From assembly GCA_002350845.1 (NCBI GenBank), contig DEFL01000076.1, forward strand, positions 1 to 64,000: a stretch of 64,000 nt of DNA, in the 5' to 3' direction. Both the position numbers and the translations under genes were made by a program. Below are positions 32,573-40,368 of the stretch, piece after piece. Within the stretch, counting starts at the first letter, position 1. Each line of letters starts with the position of its first letter. The notes beneath the pieces were generated by a model. It made no database searches. It saw nothing but the letters and a program-made list of their open reading frames with translations, and was not told the DNA's origin. This DNA is from Christensenella sp. UBA2853. Its GTDB lineage: Bacteria; Bacillota; Clostridia; Christensenellales; Aristaeellaceae.

Positions 32573-33483
32573 CAGTTTTCAGTGAGCTCTACAGCGCCTA
32601 CTACAACGCCGTGGCGGACATCCTGAAAAAGGCTTCGGACCACCCGGTGACGCAGAAGGAGATCCGGGAGACAGCGCAGAAGGCAGCGTTCAGTGAGAGC
32701 ATGCTGAGCATTGTGCCTGCCCTCACGGAGGAGAGATGGCAGGTGCTCCGGAAGGACGGGAGGACCGTGCTGGATCACGACCCGACCATGCCCCTGACCT
32801 TGCTTCAGAAACGCTGGCTGAAAGCCATCTTTCTGGACCCGCGCATCCGCCTGTTTGAGGATCAGCTGCCGGAGGCTCCGGACGTGGAACCGCTGTTTAC
32901 CCCGGAGGATGTCGCCGTGGTCGACCGGTATGCAGACGGCGATCCGTATGAGGATGCGCAGTACAGAGCACATTTCCGCCTGATCCTCAACGCACTGAAC
33001 ATGAACTATCCTCTGCAGATCGACTATACGTCCGGAAAGGGAAAGCACGCCCGCCTGATCCTGATGCCGCGGCGTCTGGAGTATTCCGAGAAGGACGACA
33101 AATTCCGCCTGATCGGGGAGGACAGTCGGCGCACATGCGTCATCAATGTCGGGAGAATCGTCAGCGTCCGCCCGTATGCCGGGCAGCTGGAGTGGTATGC
33201 CGCAGGAAAAGAGCAGGACCGGGCGGAGGTTGTCCTGGAGGTCGTCGATCAGCGCAATGCCCTGGAAAGGGTGCTGATGCATTTTGCGCATTTTGAGAAG
33301 GAAGCCGAAAAACTCGATGACCTGCATTACCGCGTGACGATCCGCTATGACCGGGACGATGAAACCGAGATGGTGATCCGCATTCTTTCCTTTGGACCGC
33401 TTGTGCATGTCACGGGACCGGACAGCTTTGTCCATCTCATCCGGGAGCGCCTGATGCTTCAGAAACACTGCGGCCTGATCTGA
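32569..33483 (+). CDS. WYL-domain protein (second of two, coupled)
   Basis: A 304-residue protein starting at GTG, with the stop of the previous gene inside the GTGA overlap. Residues about 10-100 are helical and may be a degenerate winged helix (HPVTQKEIRETAQKAAF). Residues about 130-300 are WYL-like: NMNYPLQIDYTSGKGKHARLILMP resembles the first WYL strands and RLEYSEKDDKFRLIG the RNA/ligand-binding edge; DRVSVRPY follows. The two neighbouring WYL genes suggest a heterodimeric regulator. Targets are unknown; the GH43-like gene and rtcB are the nearest genes. WYL regulators beside rtcB raise a possible RNA-damage link. Confidence 0.78.
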   Translation: MTVFSELYSAYYNAVADILKKASDHPVTQKEIRETAQKAAFSESMLSIVPALTEERWQVLRKDGRTVLDHDPTMPLTLLQKRWLKAIFLDPRIRLFEDQLPEAPDVEPLFTPEDVAVVDRYADGDPYEDAQYRAHFRLILNALNMNYPLQIDYTSGKGKHARLILMPRRLEYSEKDDKFRLIGEDSRRTCVINVGRIVSVRPYAGQLEWYAAGKEQDRAEVVLEVVDQRNALERVLMHFAHFEKEAEKLDDLHYRVTIRYDRDDETEMVIRILSFGPLVHVTGPDSFVHLIRERLMLQKHCGLI

Positions 33484-33649
33484 TTCGCAACATTTTTTCC
33501 GGGAATGGGAAGCCGGGCGGATGTACAATGAGCCCGTCATCCGGAGCAGAAAGCATTCGGATGAAAAAACGGCTGCCACAGAAGGGACAGCCCGGAATAC
33601 CATTCGCGCATCCTGCATGAGGGCGGGAGGGCGCAGAAAGGAAAACAGT

Positions 33650-34855
33650 ATGCTGAAGATTCAGGGAAAAGTGAACACGGCACTGTGCTATGCATCCGTG
33701 ATCGAAGAACAGGCCATTGAGCAGATTTCCCGCATGTGCGACTATGAACTGACTGAGGGAAGCCGCATCCGCATAATGCCCGACGTGCATGCCGGAGCCG
33801 GCTGCACTATCGGAACCACGATGACAGTGACGGACAAAGTGTGTCCGAATATTGTCGGTGTGGACATCGGGTGCGGAATGTATACGGTGCATCTCCGGGA
33901 CAGGGCGATTGACTTTGAAGCGATGGACCGGGCAGCACATCGGATTCCGTCCGGAATGGATGTCTGGGAAGGGCGGCAGGCACACTTTGACCTGACGCAG
34001 CTGAGATGCTATCGTGCCTTGAAGGATGCAAGACGGCTGGAACGGTCCCTCGGTACACTGGGCGGGGGAAACCATTTCATCGAGGTGGACAGGGCTTCGG
34101 ACGGAAGCTTCTATCTTGTCATCCATTCAGGGAGCCGAAACCTGGGAAAGCAGGTCGCGGAATGGTATCAGAACCTGGCGGTGGACCTGCACATGGGAAA
34201 GGATGCATTCTTCCGCGAGCGGGACGAAATCATCCGGACCTACAAGGAACAGGGACGGCGCAAGGAAATCCAGGGAAAGCTGAAGGAAATGGAGCGCGGG
34301 TTTGCAGCGCGCACCCTGACGGTGCCGCCGGATCTGTGCTGGCTGACGGGAACCTATCTCGCGGATTACCTGCATGATGTGGAAATCTGCCAGCGGTTTG
34401 CACGGATCAACCGCGAACTGATGGCGGAGATTCTGCTCAGGGAAACGGGAATGACGGCAGGAGAAGCGTTCCATACCGTTCACAACTATATTGACACAGA
34501 GGAAATGATTCTCCGCAAGGGCGCCATTGCTGCGCATGCAGGAGAAAAGGTCCTGATCCCGATCAATATGCGTGACGGATCAGTGCTCGCCGTGGGAAAG
34601 GGGAACCCGGAGTGGAACTTCTCAGCCCCGCACGGCGCAGGCCGGCTGATGTCCCGGAGCGAAGCGAGGGAAAAGCTGCGCATGGAGGACTTTACAGCCT
34701 CCATGGAGGGCGTCTACACGACCTCGGTAAGGCCTGAAACGATTGACGAGTCCCCGATGGCGTACAAGTCGCTGAAGGACATCGTCGATGTGATCCGTGA
34801 CAGTGTGGACATTCTGGAAATCATCCGGCCGGTGTACAACTTTAAGGCCGGCTGA
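33650..34855 (+). CDS. rtcB: RtcB-family RNA-splicing ligase
   Basis: A 401-residue RtcB protein, which joins 2',3'-cyclic or 3'-phosphate RNA ends to 5'-OH ends with GTP and Mn2+. Conserved elements are all present: MPDVHAGAGCTIG (43-55), GVDIGCGM with metal ligand C75, LGGGNHFIE (137-145), VIHSGSRNLG (157-166) and SAPHGAGR (325-332), whose H328 is the guanylylated residue. It is at the short end of the family and lacks the long bacterial N-terminal insertion, so it belongs to the compact RtcB group. The ATG at 33650, preceded by AAAGGAA, is preferred to 33521. WYL regulators lie upstream; role in RNA repair is likely. Confidence 0.92.
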   Translation: MLKIQGKVNTALCYASVIEEQAIEQISRMCDYELTEGSRIRIMPDVHAGAGCTIGTTMTVTDKVCPNIVGVDIGCGMYTVHLRDRAIDFEAMDRAAHRIPSGMDVWEGRQAHFDLTQLRCYRALKDARRLERSLGTLGGGNHFIEVDRASDGSFYLVIHSGSRNLGKQVAEWYQNLAVDLHMGKDAFFRERDEIIRTYKEQGRRKEIQGKLKEMERGFAARTLTVPPDLCWLTGTYLADYLHDVEICQRFARINRELMAEILLRETGMTAGEAFHTVHNYIDTEEMILRKGAIAAHAGEKVLIPINMRDGSVLAVGKGNPEWNFSAPHGAGRLMSRSEAREKLRMEDFTASMEGVYTTSVRPETIDESPMAYKSLKDIVDVIRDSVDILEIIRPVYNFKAG

Positions 34856-34886
34856 GAAAAAAAGAGCGCCGCAGACGTGACGCTCA

Positions 34887-34934
34887 GAAAAAAACACCCC
34901 GCAGACAGCGTGATGATCACTGTCTGCGGGGTGT
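34887..34934 (-). terminator. Strong terminator of the transporter gene, convergent with rtcB
   Basis: On the minus strand ACACCCCGCAGACAG pairs perfectly with CTGTCTGCGGGGTGT, followed by seven T residues. It lies 10 bases after the stop codon at 34945. On the plus strand the tail is weaker. Confidence 0.92.
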
Positions 34935-34944
34935 CTGCGTTTGC

Positions 34945-36066
34945 TTACTTCTGCAGTTTCGCGCGGACCCAGGTGAAGGCGGGGATGACCAGCACGAGAA
35001 TGCCGAGATACCCGATATAGGTGGTTCCCTGCTGGAGCAGAGCCTTCATGCCGAAGGAGGCGCCGAGGGCGGCAATGCCAAGAAGCAGGACCGTGATGAC
35101 GGCTCTGCGCAGCTGCAGGTTCCTGATGCCGCTGAACAGCTTGTCAAAGCGGCGGCAGCCTGCGTTGGCCAGACCGGCGGCACTCGTCAGGACAGCGAGG
35201 GTCATGAGGATTACGAACAGCCAGGTCAGCCAGGGCATGTTCAGGCGTCCAAGCACGGCCATGATCGGGACGGCCACCACACCGGGATTGCACAGGTCCG
35301 GGATGATGGTCACATAGCAGAACAGCGTGAAGGCAATCGCGATCATGAGGATGACCGTGATGATATAGCCGGCGATGATCGCTTTTTTCGTCTCTTTTCT
35401 GGATTCCAGAAGGTCGGCGACGGACATCACGTTGAAGGCAATGGTGGACTGGAAGCAGCCGTAGAGGATTGCGCTCAGGATGGCGTGGAGCAGGTTGGGC
35501 TTTGCGGTGCTCACGGGTTCGGCTGCGATGGCGGCGCCGAGGTCATACTGGCCGAAAGCCAGGGACAGCACGGCGATGAGCAGAACGACGGCGACAATGG
35601 CGTACATCATATACTTGGAGGCCAGGGACAGGAGTTTGGAGCCATAGAGGCACAGCAGAGCGGAAATGATGATGGTCGGGATGGCGGCGCCCCAGTAGCT
35701 GAAGCCGAAGTTCATGAGCACATTGGCTTCACCCGAGAACGCAAGGCCGCCGGCGCACATGACAGTGCCCAGGAAGAGAACGTCATAGATGACGCTCATG
35801 ACCGGCCCGATCTTTTCACCGTAGCAGGAGAGGACAAAGGGACGATAATTGGTGGTTCCGTTGCTTCTGGCGTATTCCGTCATATAGAACATGACGCCGC
35901 CGGTGACGAGCATGGCCAGCAGGGGCATCAGGAGTCCGACCCAGCCATACTTGACATAATAGGTGACCGAGAAGGCACCGGTGGCGAACCCGGGACCGAA
36001 ATGACCGCCGAGCCAGACAGCGGCAACGCCGAGATAGGAAGCGGAGAAGATACCTGCTTTTTTCAT
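34945..36066 (-). CDS. YkvI-type amino-acid/cation transporter of the LeuT-fold superfamily
   Basis: A 373-residue polytopic membrane protein with about ten helices. The N-terminus VAAVWLGGHFGPGFATG has the broken TM1 helix pattern (GxHFGPGFxxG) of LeuT-fold transporters, and YKVI-like proteins contain this GGxFGPGxATG element. A middle loop KETKKAIIAGYII and a late helix TSAAGLANAGCRRFDKL are also visible. The substrate is unknown; a branched-chain amino acid or similar small compound with cation symport is the family expectation. The ATG at 36066, with AAGGAGG, is preferred to 36117. The Dabb-domain gene lies 13 bases upstream in the same transcript. Confidence 0.8.
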   Translation of the reverse strand: MKKAGIFSASYLGVAAVWLGGHFGPGFATGAFSVTYYVKYGWVGLLMPLLAMLVTGGVMFYMTEYARSNGTTNYRPFVLSCYGEKIGPVMSVIYDVLFLGTVMCAGGLAFSGEANVLMNFGFSYWGAAIPTIIISALLCLYGSKLLSLASKYMMYAIVAVVLLIAVLSLAFGQYDLGAAIAAEPVSTAKPNLLHAILSAILYGCFQSTIAFNVMSVADLLESRKETKKAIIAGYIITVILMIAIAFTLFCYVTIIPDLCNPGVVAVPIMAVLGRLNMPWLTWLFVILMTLAVLTSAAGLANAGCRRFDKLFSGIRNLQLRRAVITVLLLGIAALGASFGMKALLQQGTTYIGYLGILVLVIPAFTWVRAKLQK

Positions 36067-36079
36067 GATACCGTCCTCC

Positions 36080-36367
36080 TTATTCATGGTCGAAGGATGT
36101 TCTGCCGCACAGGACATCCTTCATGTCTGCAGCCATCTGCATGTGCAGAGGGTGTGTCAGATAGGCGTGGAGCTCTTCCTCACTGCCGAGTTCGATGGAA
36201 GCCATGATGTCAAAATTGGAGTCCCGCTCCACACAGTTGCGATACACCTGAGGATTGTGCAGAAAGGGCAGGGTCTCATCGAGCTTCTGATAGGTGTCAG
36301 AGACCTTCCGGTAAGCTGCCTCGAGGTCTGTACCGGGTTTGAGCTTTAAAAGGACATAGTGCTTCAA
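36080..36367 (-). CDS. Stress-responsive A/B-barrel (Dabb) domain protein
   Basis: A 95-residue cytoplasmic protein that is almost wholly a Dabb domain: KHYVLLKLKPGTD at the N-terminus (first strand), QKLDETLPFLHNPQVYRN helix-strand, FDIMASIELGSEEELHAYLTHPLHMQM and a C-terminal CGRTSFDHE with the conserved His-Asp-Glu end. Such domains dimerise as ferredoxin-like barrels and have enzymatic or small-ligand roles. Start is TTG 36367, seven bases after GGGGGT; the upstream ATG 36412 lacks a site. It is encoded just before a membrane transporter gene, so it may handle the transported compound. Confidence 0.82.
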   Translation of the reverse strand: MKHYVLLKLKPGTDLEAAYRKVSDTYQKLDETLPFLHNPQVYRNCVERDSNFDIMASIELGSEEELHAYLTHPLHMQMAADMKDVLCGRTSFDHE

Positions 36368-36571
36368 AAGAAAACCCCCATTCTTTTGTGCAGGAAAACA
36401 GGCCCTCCTCATGGATGACCTGTTCTGCTTGCTGATCTTTAAGAATGACTATACTCTGACAGGCCCCAAAAAGCCATAGCCCATCGGAGGATGAAAACAA
36501 AAAAACGTGATAAATACAATTCTGCAGCTGTGGTGCAGGAAAACGGGCCTGGAAAAAAGACGCTGGGACTC

Positions 36572-36600
36572 TTGCATGCGCATGAAAAACGGGATATAGT
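36572..36600 (+). promoter_or_regulatory. Sigma-70 promoter of the GH43/GH117-like gene
   Basis: TTGCAT (36572-36577) and TATAGT (36595-36600) are 17 bases apart and end 38 bases before the ATG at 36638. Confidence 0.75.
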
Positions 36601-36637
36601 GACGGGCAGTCATTTTCCATTGTCAGGAGGTTGACCC

Positions 36638-37567
36638 ATGCATACTGCACCTGCACCGCTCTTCCGCGATCCGATTTTTGACGGCCCGGCCGATCCCACG
36701 GTGATTTATAACCGGGAGGAGAAGACCTGGTGGATCATTTATACCCAGAGGCGCGCCAATGTTCCCAGCCATCATGTGAGCTGGGTGCATGGAACGGATC
36801 TGGGTGTTGCTTCCAGTGATGATCACGGAGCGACATGGCTCTACCGCGGCACGCTGAACCTGGAGCCCGTGGAGAAAGGCAGAAACACCTTCTGGGCACC
36901 TGAGATCTTCTGGGAAAACGGTGTCTACCACATGTATGTGAGCTACATCACCGGTGTCCCTGACAGCTGGCGGGGAAACCGTGACATCCTCCACTATACC
37001 TCGTCCAATCTCTGGGACTGGACGTATGCAGACACACCTGTGCTCTCCTCCCACCGCGTGATTGATGCCTGTGTCTTCCATGCGGATGACGGATACCGGA
37101 TGTGGTATAAGGATGAGGCCGATGAAAGCTTCACCCATGTGGCTTTTTCAGAGGATCTCCGCACATGGAAGAATCTGGGGCGTGCGACGCAGGACCAGGC
37201 GCAGGAAGGACCGAATGTCTTTTCGCTGGGCGGAAAGTACTGGCTGATCGCTGATGTATGGGACGGCCAGGCCGTGTATGAGAGCACCGATCTGACCAGC
37301 TGGAACCGACAGGCGGGCAACATTATGCAGGGGGCCGGCAAACGGATGGAGGACACGAACCGTGCCCACCATGCCGATGTCCTGACCCTTGGAGACCGCG
37401 CATATATCTTCTACTTTGTCCATCCCACCCAGAAAAAGGAGGATGATCCGCTCGGCAGTCATCTGAGCCGGAGATCCAGTGTGCAGGCGGCAGAGATGAA
37501 AGTGATCGACGGGCGGCTGTGCGCAGTGCGGGATGAAGCGTTCGATTTCTATCTTCCGGACCTGTAA
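36638..37567 (+). CDS. Beta-propeller glycoside hydrolase (GH43/GH117-like)
   Basis: A 309-residue cytoplasmic protein with a five-bladed propeller pattern. FDGPADPTVIYNREEKTWWI (about 15-34) holds the first-blade DPT motif with a catalytic-type Asp. FWAPEIFWENGVYHMYVSYI is the second blade with the APE motif, VIDACVFHADDGYRMWYKDE the third (acid residues), and EGPNVFSLGGKYWLIAD the fourth. Related sequences are annotated as family 43 or GH117-like hydrolases. No signal peptide. The donor sugar cannot be read from sequence. A strong AGGAGG site precedes the start, and a GT-C-like gene follows after 90 bases. Confidence 0.78.
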   Translation: MHTAPAPLFRDPIFDGPADPTVIYNREEKTWWIIYTQRRANVPSHHVSWVHGTDLGVASSDDHGATWLYRGTLNLEPVEKGRNTFWAPEIFWENGVYHMYVSYITGVPDSWRGNRDILHYTSSNLWDWTYADTPVLSSHRVIDACVFHADDGYRMWYKDEADESFTHVAFSEDLRTWKNLGRATQDQAQEGPNVFSLGGKYWLIADVWDGQAVYESTDLTSWNRQAGNIMQGAGKRMEDTNRAHHADVLTLGDRAYIFYFVHPTQKKEDDPLGSHLSRRSSVQAAEMKVIDGRLCAVRDEAFDFYLPDL

Positions 37568-37657
37568 AAAGGGAAGCACATTCTTTTTGCAGAGGGCATC
37601 TGCCGGAAACGTGCCGCACGGCATCATTGACTGACAAAGGAGAGCAGCGCACTGTTT

Positions 37658-39181
37658 GTGTGCGCACTTTGGAAAATATTTATGGCGTTGATTGTATTCT
37701 TGGCCGGGATCATTCTGTTTGTTCCGGATTATGCGTGGCATCGGGTCACTGTCAGTGCCTCCGGCCGACCGGGAAAGGTGCTGACCTGGACGGCAGCCGT
37801 TGTTGTGACGCTGGTCTTAATCCTTCCGATGCAGCTGTCACCGATATGGAATGGAGCGATCCGGGAACACCGCAACCAGTATGAGCTGATGGCCGAATCA
37901 CTCCTGGAAGGTCATCTGTATATCGATTATCAGGATATCGACCCGAAACTCCTGGAGATGGAAAACCCCTATGACCCTGAGGCACGCAAACAGGCAAAGG
38001 TTGACTTTCACTGGGATCACGCATGGTACAACGGCCATTACTATATGTATTTTGGCATTGTGCCGGTCCTGTCTGTCTTTCTGCCTTTTCGGGTCATTGC
38101 AGGGCGTGAGCTGAATACCATGCGGGCTACACAACTGTTTACAGGGCTTGGCGTCATCGGACTGTTTGCTCTGTTCCGCATGCTGTCGCGCCGCTTTTTC
38201 CCGAAAATGACCCTGGGAACCTGTCTGGTCCTGTCCATCAGCGTTTCCTTCATCAGTTTCTGGTACGCTTCCGGCTTTCCGGCTCTGTATTGCACTGCGA
38301 TCTCATCCGGTGTCTGTCTGGAAATCTGGAGTCTGTATTTTTTCTTCAAAGGGGTCTTCATTGAGCCCAGGGAGCGGCTCCAGCTTGTGTATGCCGCGCT
38401 CGGAGGGTTCTGCGGAGCGCTGGTCCTCGGCTGCCGTCCGACGATTGCGCTGGCGAACCTGCTGATCCTTCCGCTGCTGGCCGCCTATCTTGCAAAGAAA
38501 AAGAGAGAAGGAACACTGAGCCTGAAACTGATCTTCAGGATCTTTCTGGCAGCACTGCCGGGCCTGATCGTGGTTGCCGGGCTTCTGGTCTATAACGCTG
38601 TGCGTTTTGACAGTCCCTTTGAGTTCGGACAGTCCTACCAGCTGACGGTTGCAGATCAGCATCACTATGGGGGTATCCCGGATCTGACAGCCGTATTGAA
38701 TGGGATGATCGAGATGTTCTTTCAGCCGATGGAATTCCAGACAACCTATCCATGGCTGAGTTACGGGGGCATTTACTCGAGTTTCCCGCTGCTCCTGTTT
38801 GGGATCGCGCTGCTGCTGCCCGGGACTCTCCGCTCGGCCGGAAGAGAGAAGGCTGCGGCTGTCCTGATTGGATGTTTCTTGCTCCCGCTGCTGATTACAC
38901 TCTTTGAGGTGCTGTGGAGTCCATACCTGCTGGAGAGGTACCAGATGGATATCTATTACCTGATGGGGATCGGCGCGTTCTTCTCCATCGGATTCATCGG
39001 AGAGCGGATAGCAGGGAAAAAGCATGCAGCAGCTTTTCGCAGCGTCGTTTCTTTTCTTGCGATGGCCGCTGTCATCAGTGCGGTCCTCCTGTGGGTTGTG
39101 CCGCATGATAAGAATTACACGGCATATGTGGAAGGCGCATTGGAGAAAACGGGCCAGCTGCTTTTCTTCTTAAAACCATGA
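37658..39181 (+). CDS. Polytopic membrane protein, GT-C-like
   Basis: A 507-residue integral membrane protein with about eleven to twelve hydrophobic helices. A soluble loop after helix 2 reads ESLLEGHLYIDYQDIDPKLL, and HAWYNGHYYMYFGIVPVLSVF carries the aromatic-rich motif seen in many Clostridial GT-C/mannosyltransferase-like membrane proteins. Two more loops with HHYGGIPDLT and WSPYLLERYQMDIYYLMG lie outside. It may transfer a sugar from a polyprenyl-phosphate carrier. It starts with GTG at 37658, with AAGGAG 14 bases upstream; ATG 37682 is another option. Confidence 0.65.
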   Translation: MCALWKIFMALIVFLAGIILFVPDYAWHRVTVSASGRPGKVLTWTAAVVVTLVLILPMQLSPIWNGAIREHRNQYELMAESLLEGHLYIDYQDIDPKLLEMENPYDPEARKQAKVDFHWDHAWYNGHYYMYFGIVPVLSVFLPFRVIAGRELNTMRATQLFTGLGVIGLFALFRMLSRRFFPKMTLGTCLVLSISVSFISFWYASGFPALYCTAISSGVCLEIWSLYFFFKGVFIEPRERLQLVYAALGGFCGALVLGCRPTIALANLLILPLLAAYLAKKKREGTLSLKLIFRIFLAALPGLIVVAGLLVYNAVRFDSPFEFGQSYQLTVADQHHYGGIPDLTAVLNGMIEMFFQPMEFQTTYPWLSYGGIYSSFPLLLFGIALLLPGTLRSAGREKAAAVLIGCFLLPLLITLFEVLWSPYLLERYQMDIYYLMGIGAFFSIGFIGERIAGKKHAAAFRSVVSFLAMAAVISAVLLWVVPHDKNYTAYVEGALEKTGQLLFFLKP

Positions 39182-39252
39182 CGGCATCCACTGGCACAGG
39201 CAGAGTATGCTGAGGAATGAATCACCGGACAGAATCGGACATGCTTCATCCA

Positions 39253-39284
39253 AAATGAGCCCCGGCGTTTGCCGGGGCTCATTT
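39253..39284. terminator. Bidirectional terminator between convergent genes
   Basis: AAATGAGCCCCGGC pairs perfectly with GCCGGGGCTCATTT over a GTTT loop, with A/T on both arms. It separates the membrane protein (plus) from the NlpC/P60 gene (minus, ends at 39348). Confidence 0.9.
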
Positions 39285-39347
39285 GCTTCTGCAGGCAGAT
39301 CATGCCTCTTGTTTCCAAACGAATGGCCGTCTTGGACAGCTCAGCGG

Positions 39348-40196
39348 TCAGGCGGCTTTCGACCAGCGGATCCAGCGCGTCTGCGTATCCCGGGAAGGAT
39401 CGTAGACCTGCAGGCGGTAGCCGTCGAGCAGGCAGTAAGGGGAAGTGTCGTTGTCCGGGTTGATCTCCTCGTCGGTGGCCATGGAGAGCGGGGCAACGAC
39501 GGAAACGATCACGCCGCCGTCGGGCGGATAAACGATGGTGTCAAACGCGTCTTCGAGATAGCTTTCATAGCGGATATAATAATCGCTGCTGACCGTGCAG
39601 TGGATGATGAGGGGATAGTCGAGCAGCGCACGGATGGACTCGGAAGTGCCTTCTTCCGTATAGCCGTACTGCCGCAGCGTCCCGATATACATGGCGATGT
39701 GATAGGAACTGCCATGGTGGTGAATGGCGAGAATATCGCCGATCTGCAGGCGCTGACTGAGATCAGCCCCCTGTGCAGAGCTGCTGCCTGGAATATCTGT
39801 TTCGGCGGAGGCGGGCATATACAGTGCACCGCTGATGGAGCCCAGCGGCTGGAAGCCGTGACTGCGCAGCAGCCACCCGATAAACCCGTTGCAGTCATAC
39901 CCGTAGATATAGGGATATCCTTTGATATAGTATCCCGGGGAGGACTGCCAGGCATTCATGACCGTGCCCAGGCGGCTCTCTGCCCTGCCGCCCCAGAAAT
40001 AGGGACATCCGAGTTCAAAGCGCGCCTCAACGCTGCGGCCGGTCACCTGATTGTAATGTTCCAGGAGCGGATTTCCCTTTTCGAGATGGGAAAGAGCAGC
40101 CTCGAGCAGATCATTCTGTGTCAGCTCCTCTGCCCTGACGGGGGCGAGGAGGCACAGCAGGCTCAGGGCCAGGATCAGAAGTGTACAACGGCGCAT
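39348..40196 (-). CDS. Secreted NlpC/P60-like thiol hydrolase
   Basis: A 282-residue exported protein. Residues 1-22 are a signal peptide. The NlpC/P60-type catalytic triad candidates are C102 in YDCNGFIGWLL, H166 in SYHIAMYIG and H199 in LIIHCTV, preceded by CPYFWGGR (64-71), the usual active-site entry segment. Such proteins cleave gamma-D-Glu-diamino acid bonds of peptidoglycan or related amides. There is no separate SH3 or LysM wall-binding domain; the C-terminal 60 residues (PPDGGVIVSVVAPLS and beyond) may form a small beta domain. Start at 40196 has GGAG six bases upstream. It is divergent from the Big2 gene. Confidence 0.83.
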   Translation of the reverse strand: MRRCTLLILALSLLCLLAPVRAEELTQNDLLEAALSHLEKGNPLLEHYNQVTGRSVEARFELGCPYFWGGRAESRLGTVMNAWQSSPGYYIKGYPYIYGYDCNGFIGWLLRSHGFQPLGSISGALYMPASAETDIPGSSSAQGADLSQRLQIGDILAIHHHGSSYHIAMYIGTLRQYGYTEEGTSESIRALLDYPLIIHCTVSSDYYIRYESYLEDAFDTIVYPPDGGVIVSVVAPLSMATDEEINPDNDTSPYCLLDGYRLQVYDPSRDTQTRWIRWSKAA

Positions 40197-40231
40197 GTTC
40201 CATCTCCTGTTCATCTTTGATTCCGCTGTGC

Positions 40232-40260
40232 ATTATACACGCTTTTGGCCCCGGTGAAAA
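40232..40260 (-). promoter_or_regulatory. Promoter of the NlpC/P60 gene
   Basis: On the minus strand TTTTCA (40255-40260) and a perfect TATAAT (40232-40237) are 17 bases apart. Confidence 0.7.
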
Positions 40261-40294
40261 TACGCGAAGCGGCTGAACAAAAACAGCGGACGGG

Positions 40295-40323
40295 TTGCGC
40301 GGATGCCATCTTTTGGTTACACT
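40295..40323 (+). promoter_or_regulatory. Promoter of the Big2 gene
   Basis: TTGCGC (40295-40300) and TACACT (40318-40323) are 17 bases apart, divergent from the NlpC/P60 promoter. Confidence 0.5.
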
Positions 40324-40368
40324 CATCCTATGCTCTGGTTTTTCGCCAGAGAAAGAAAGCGGGATTCT

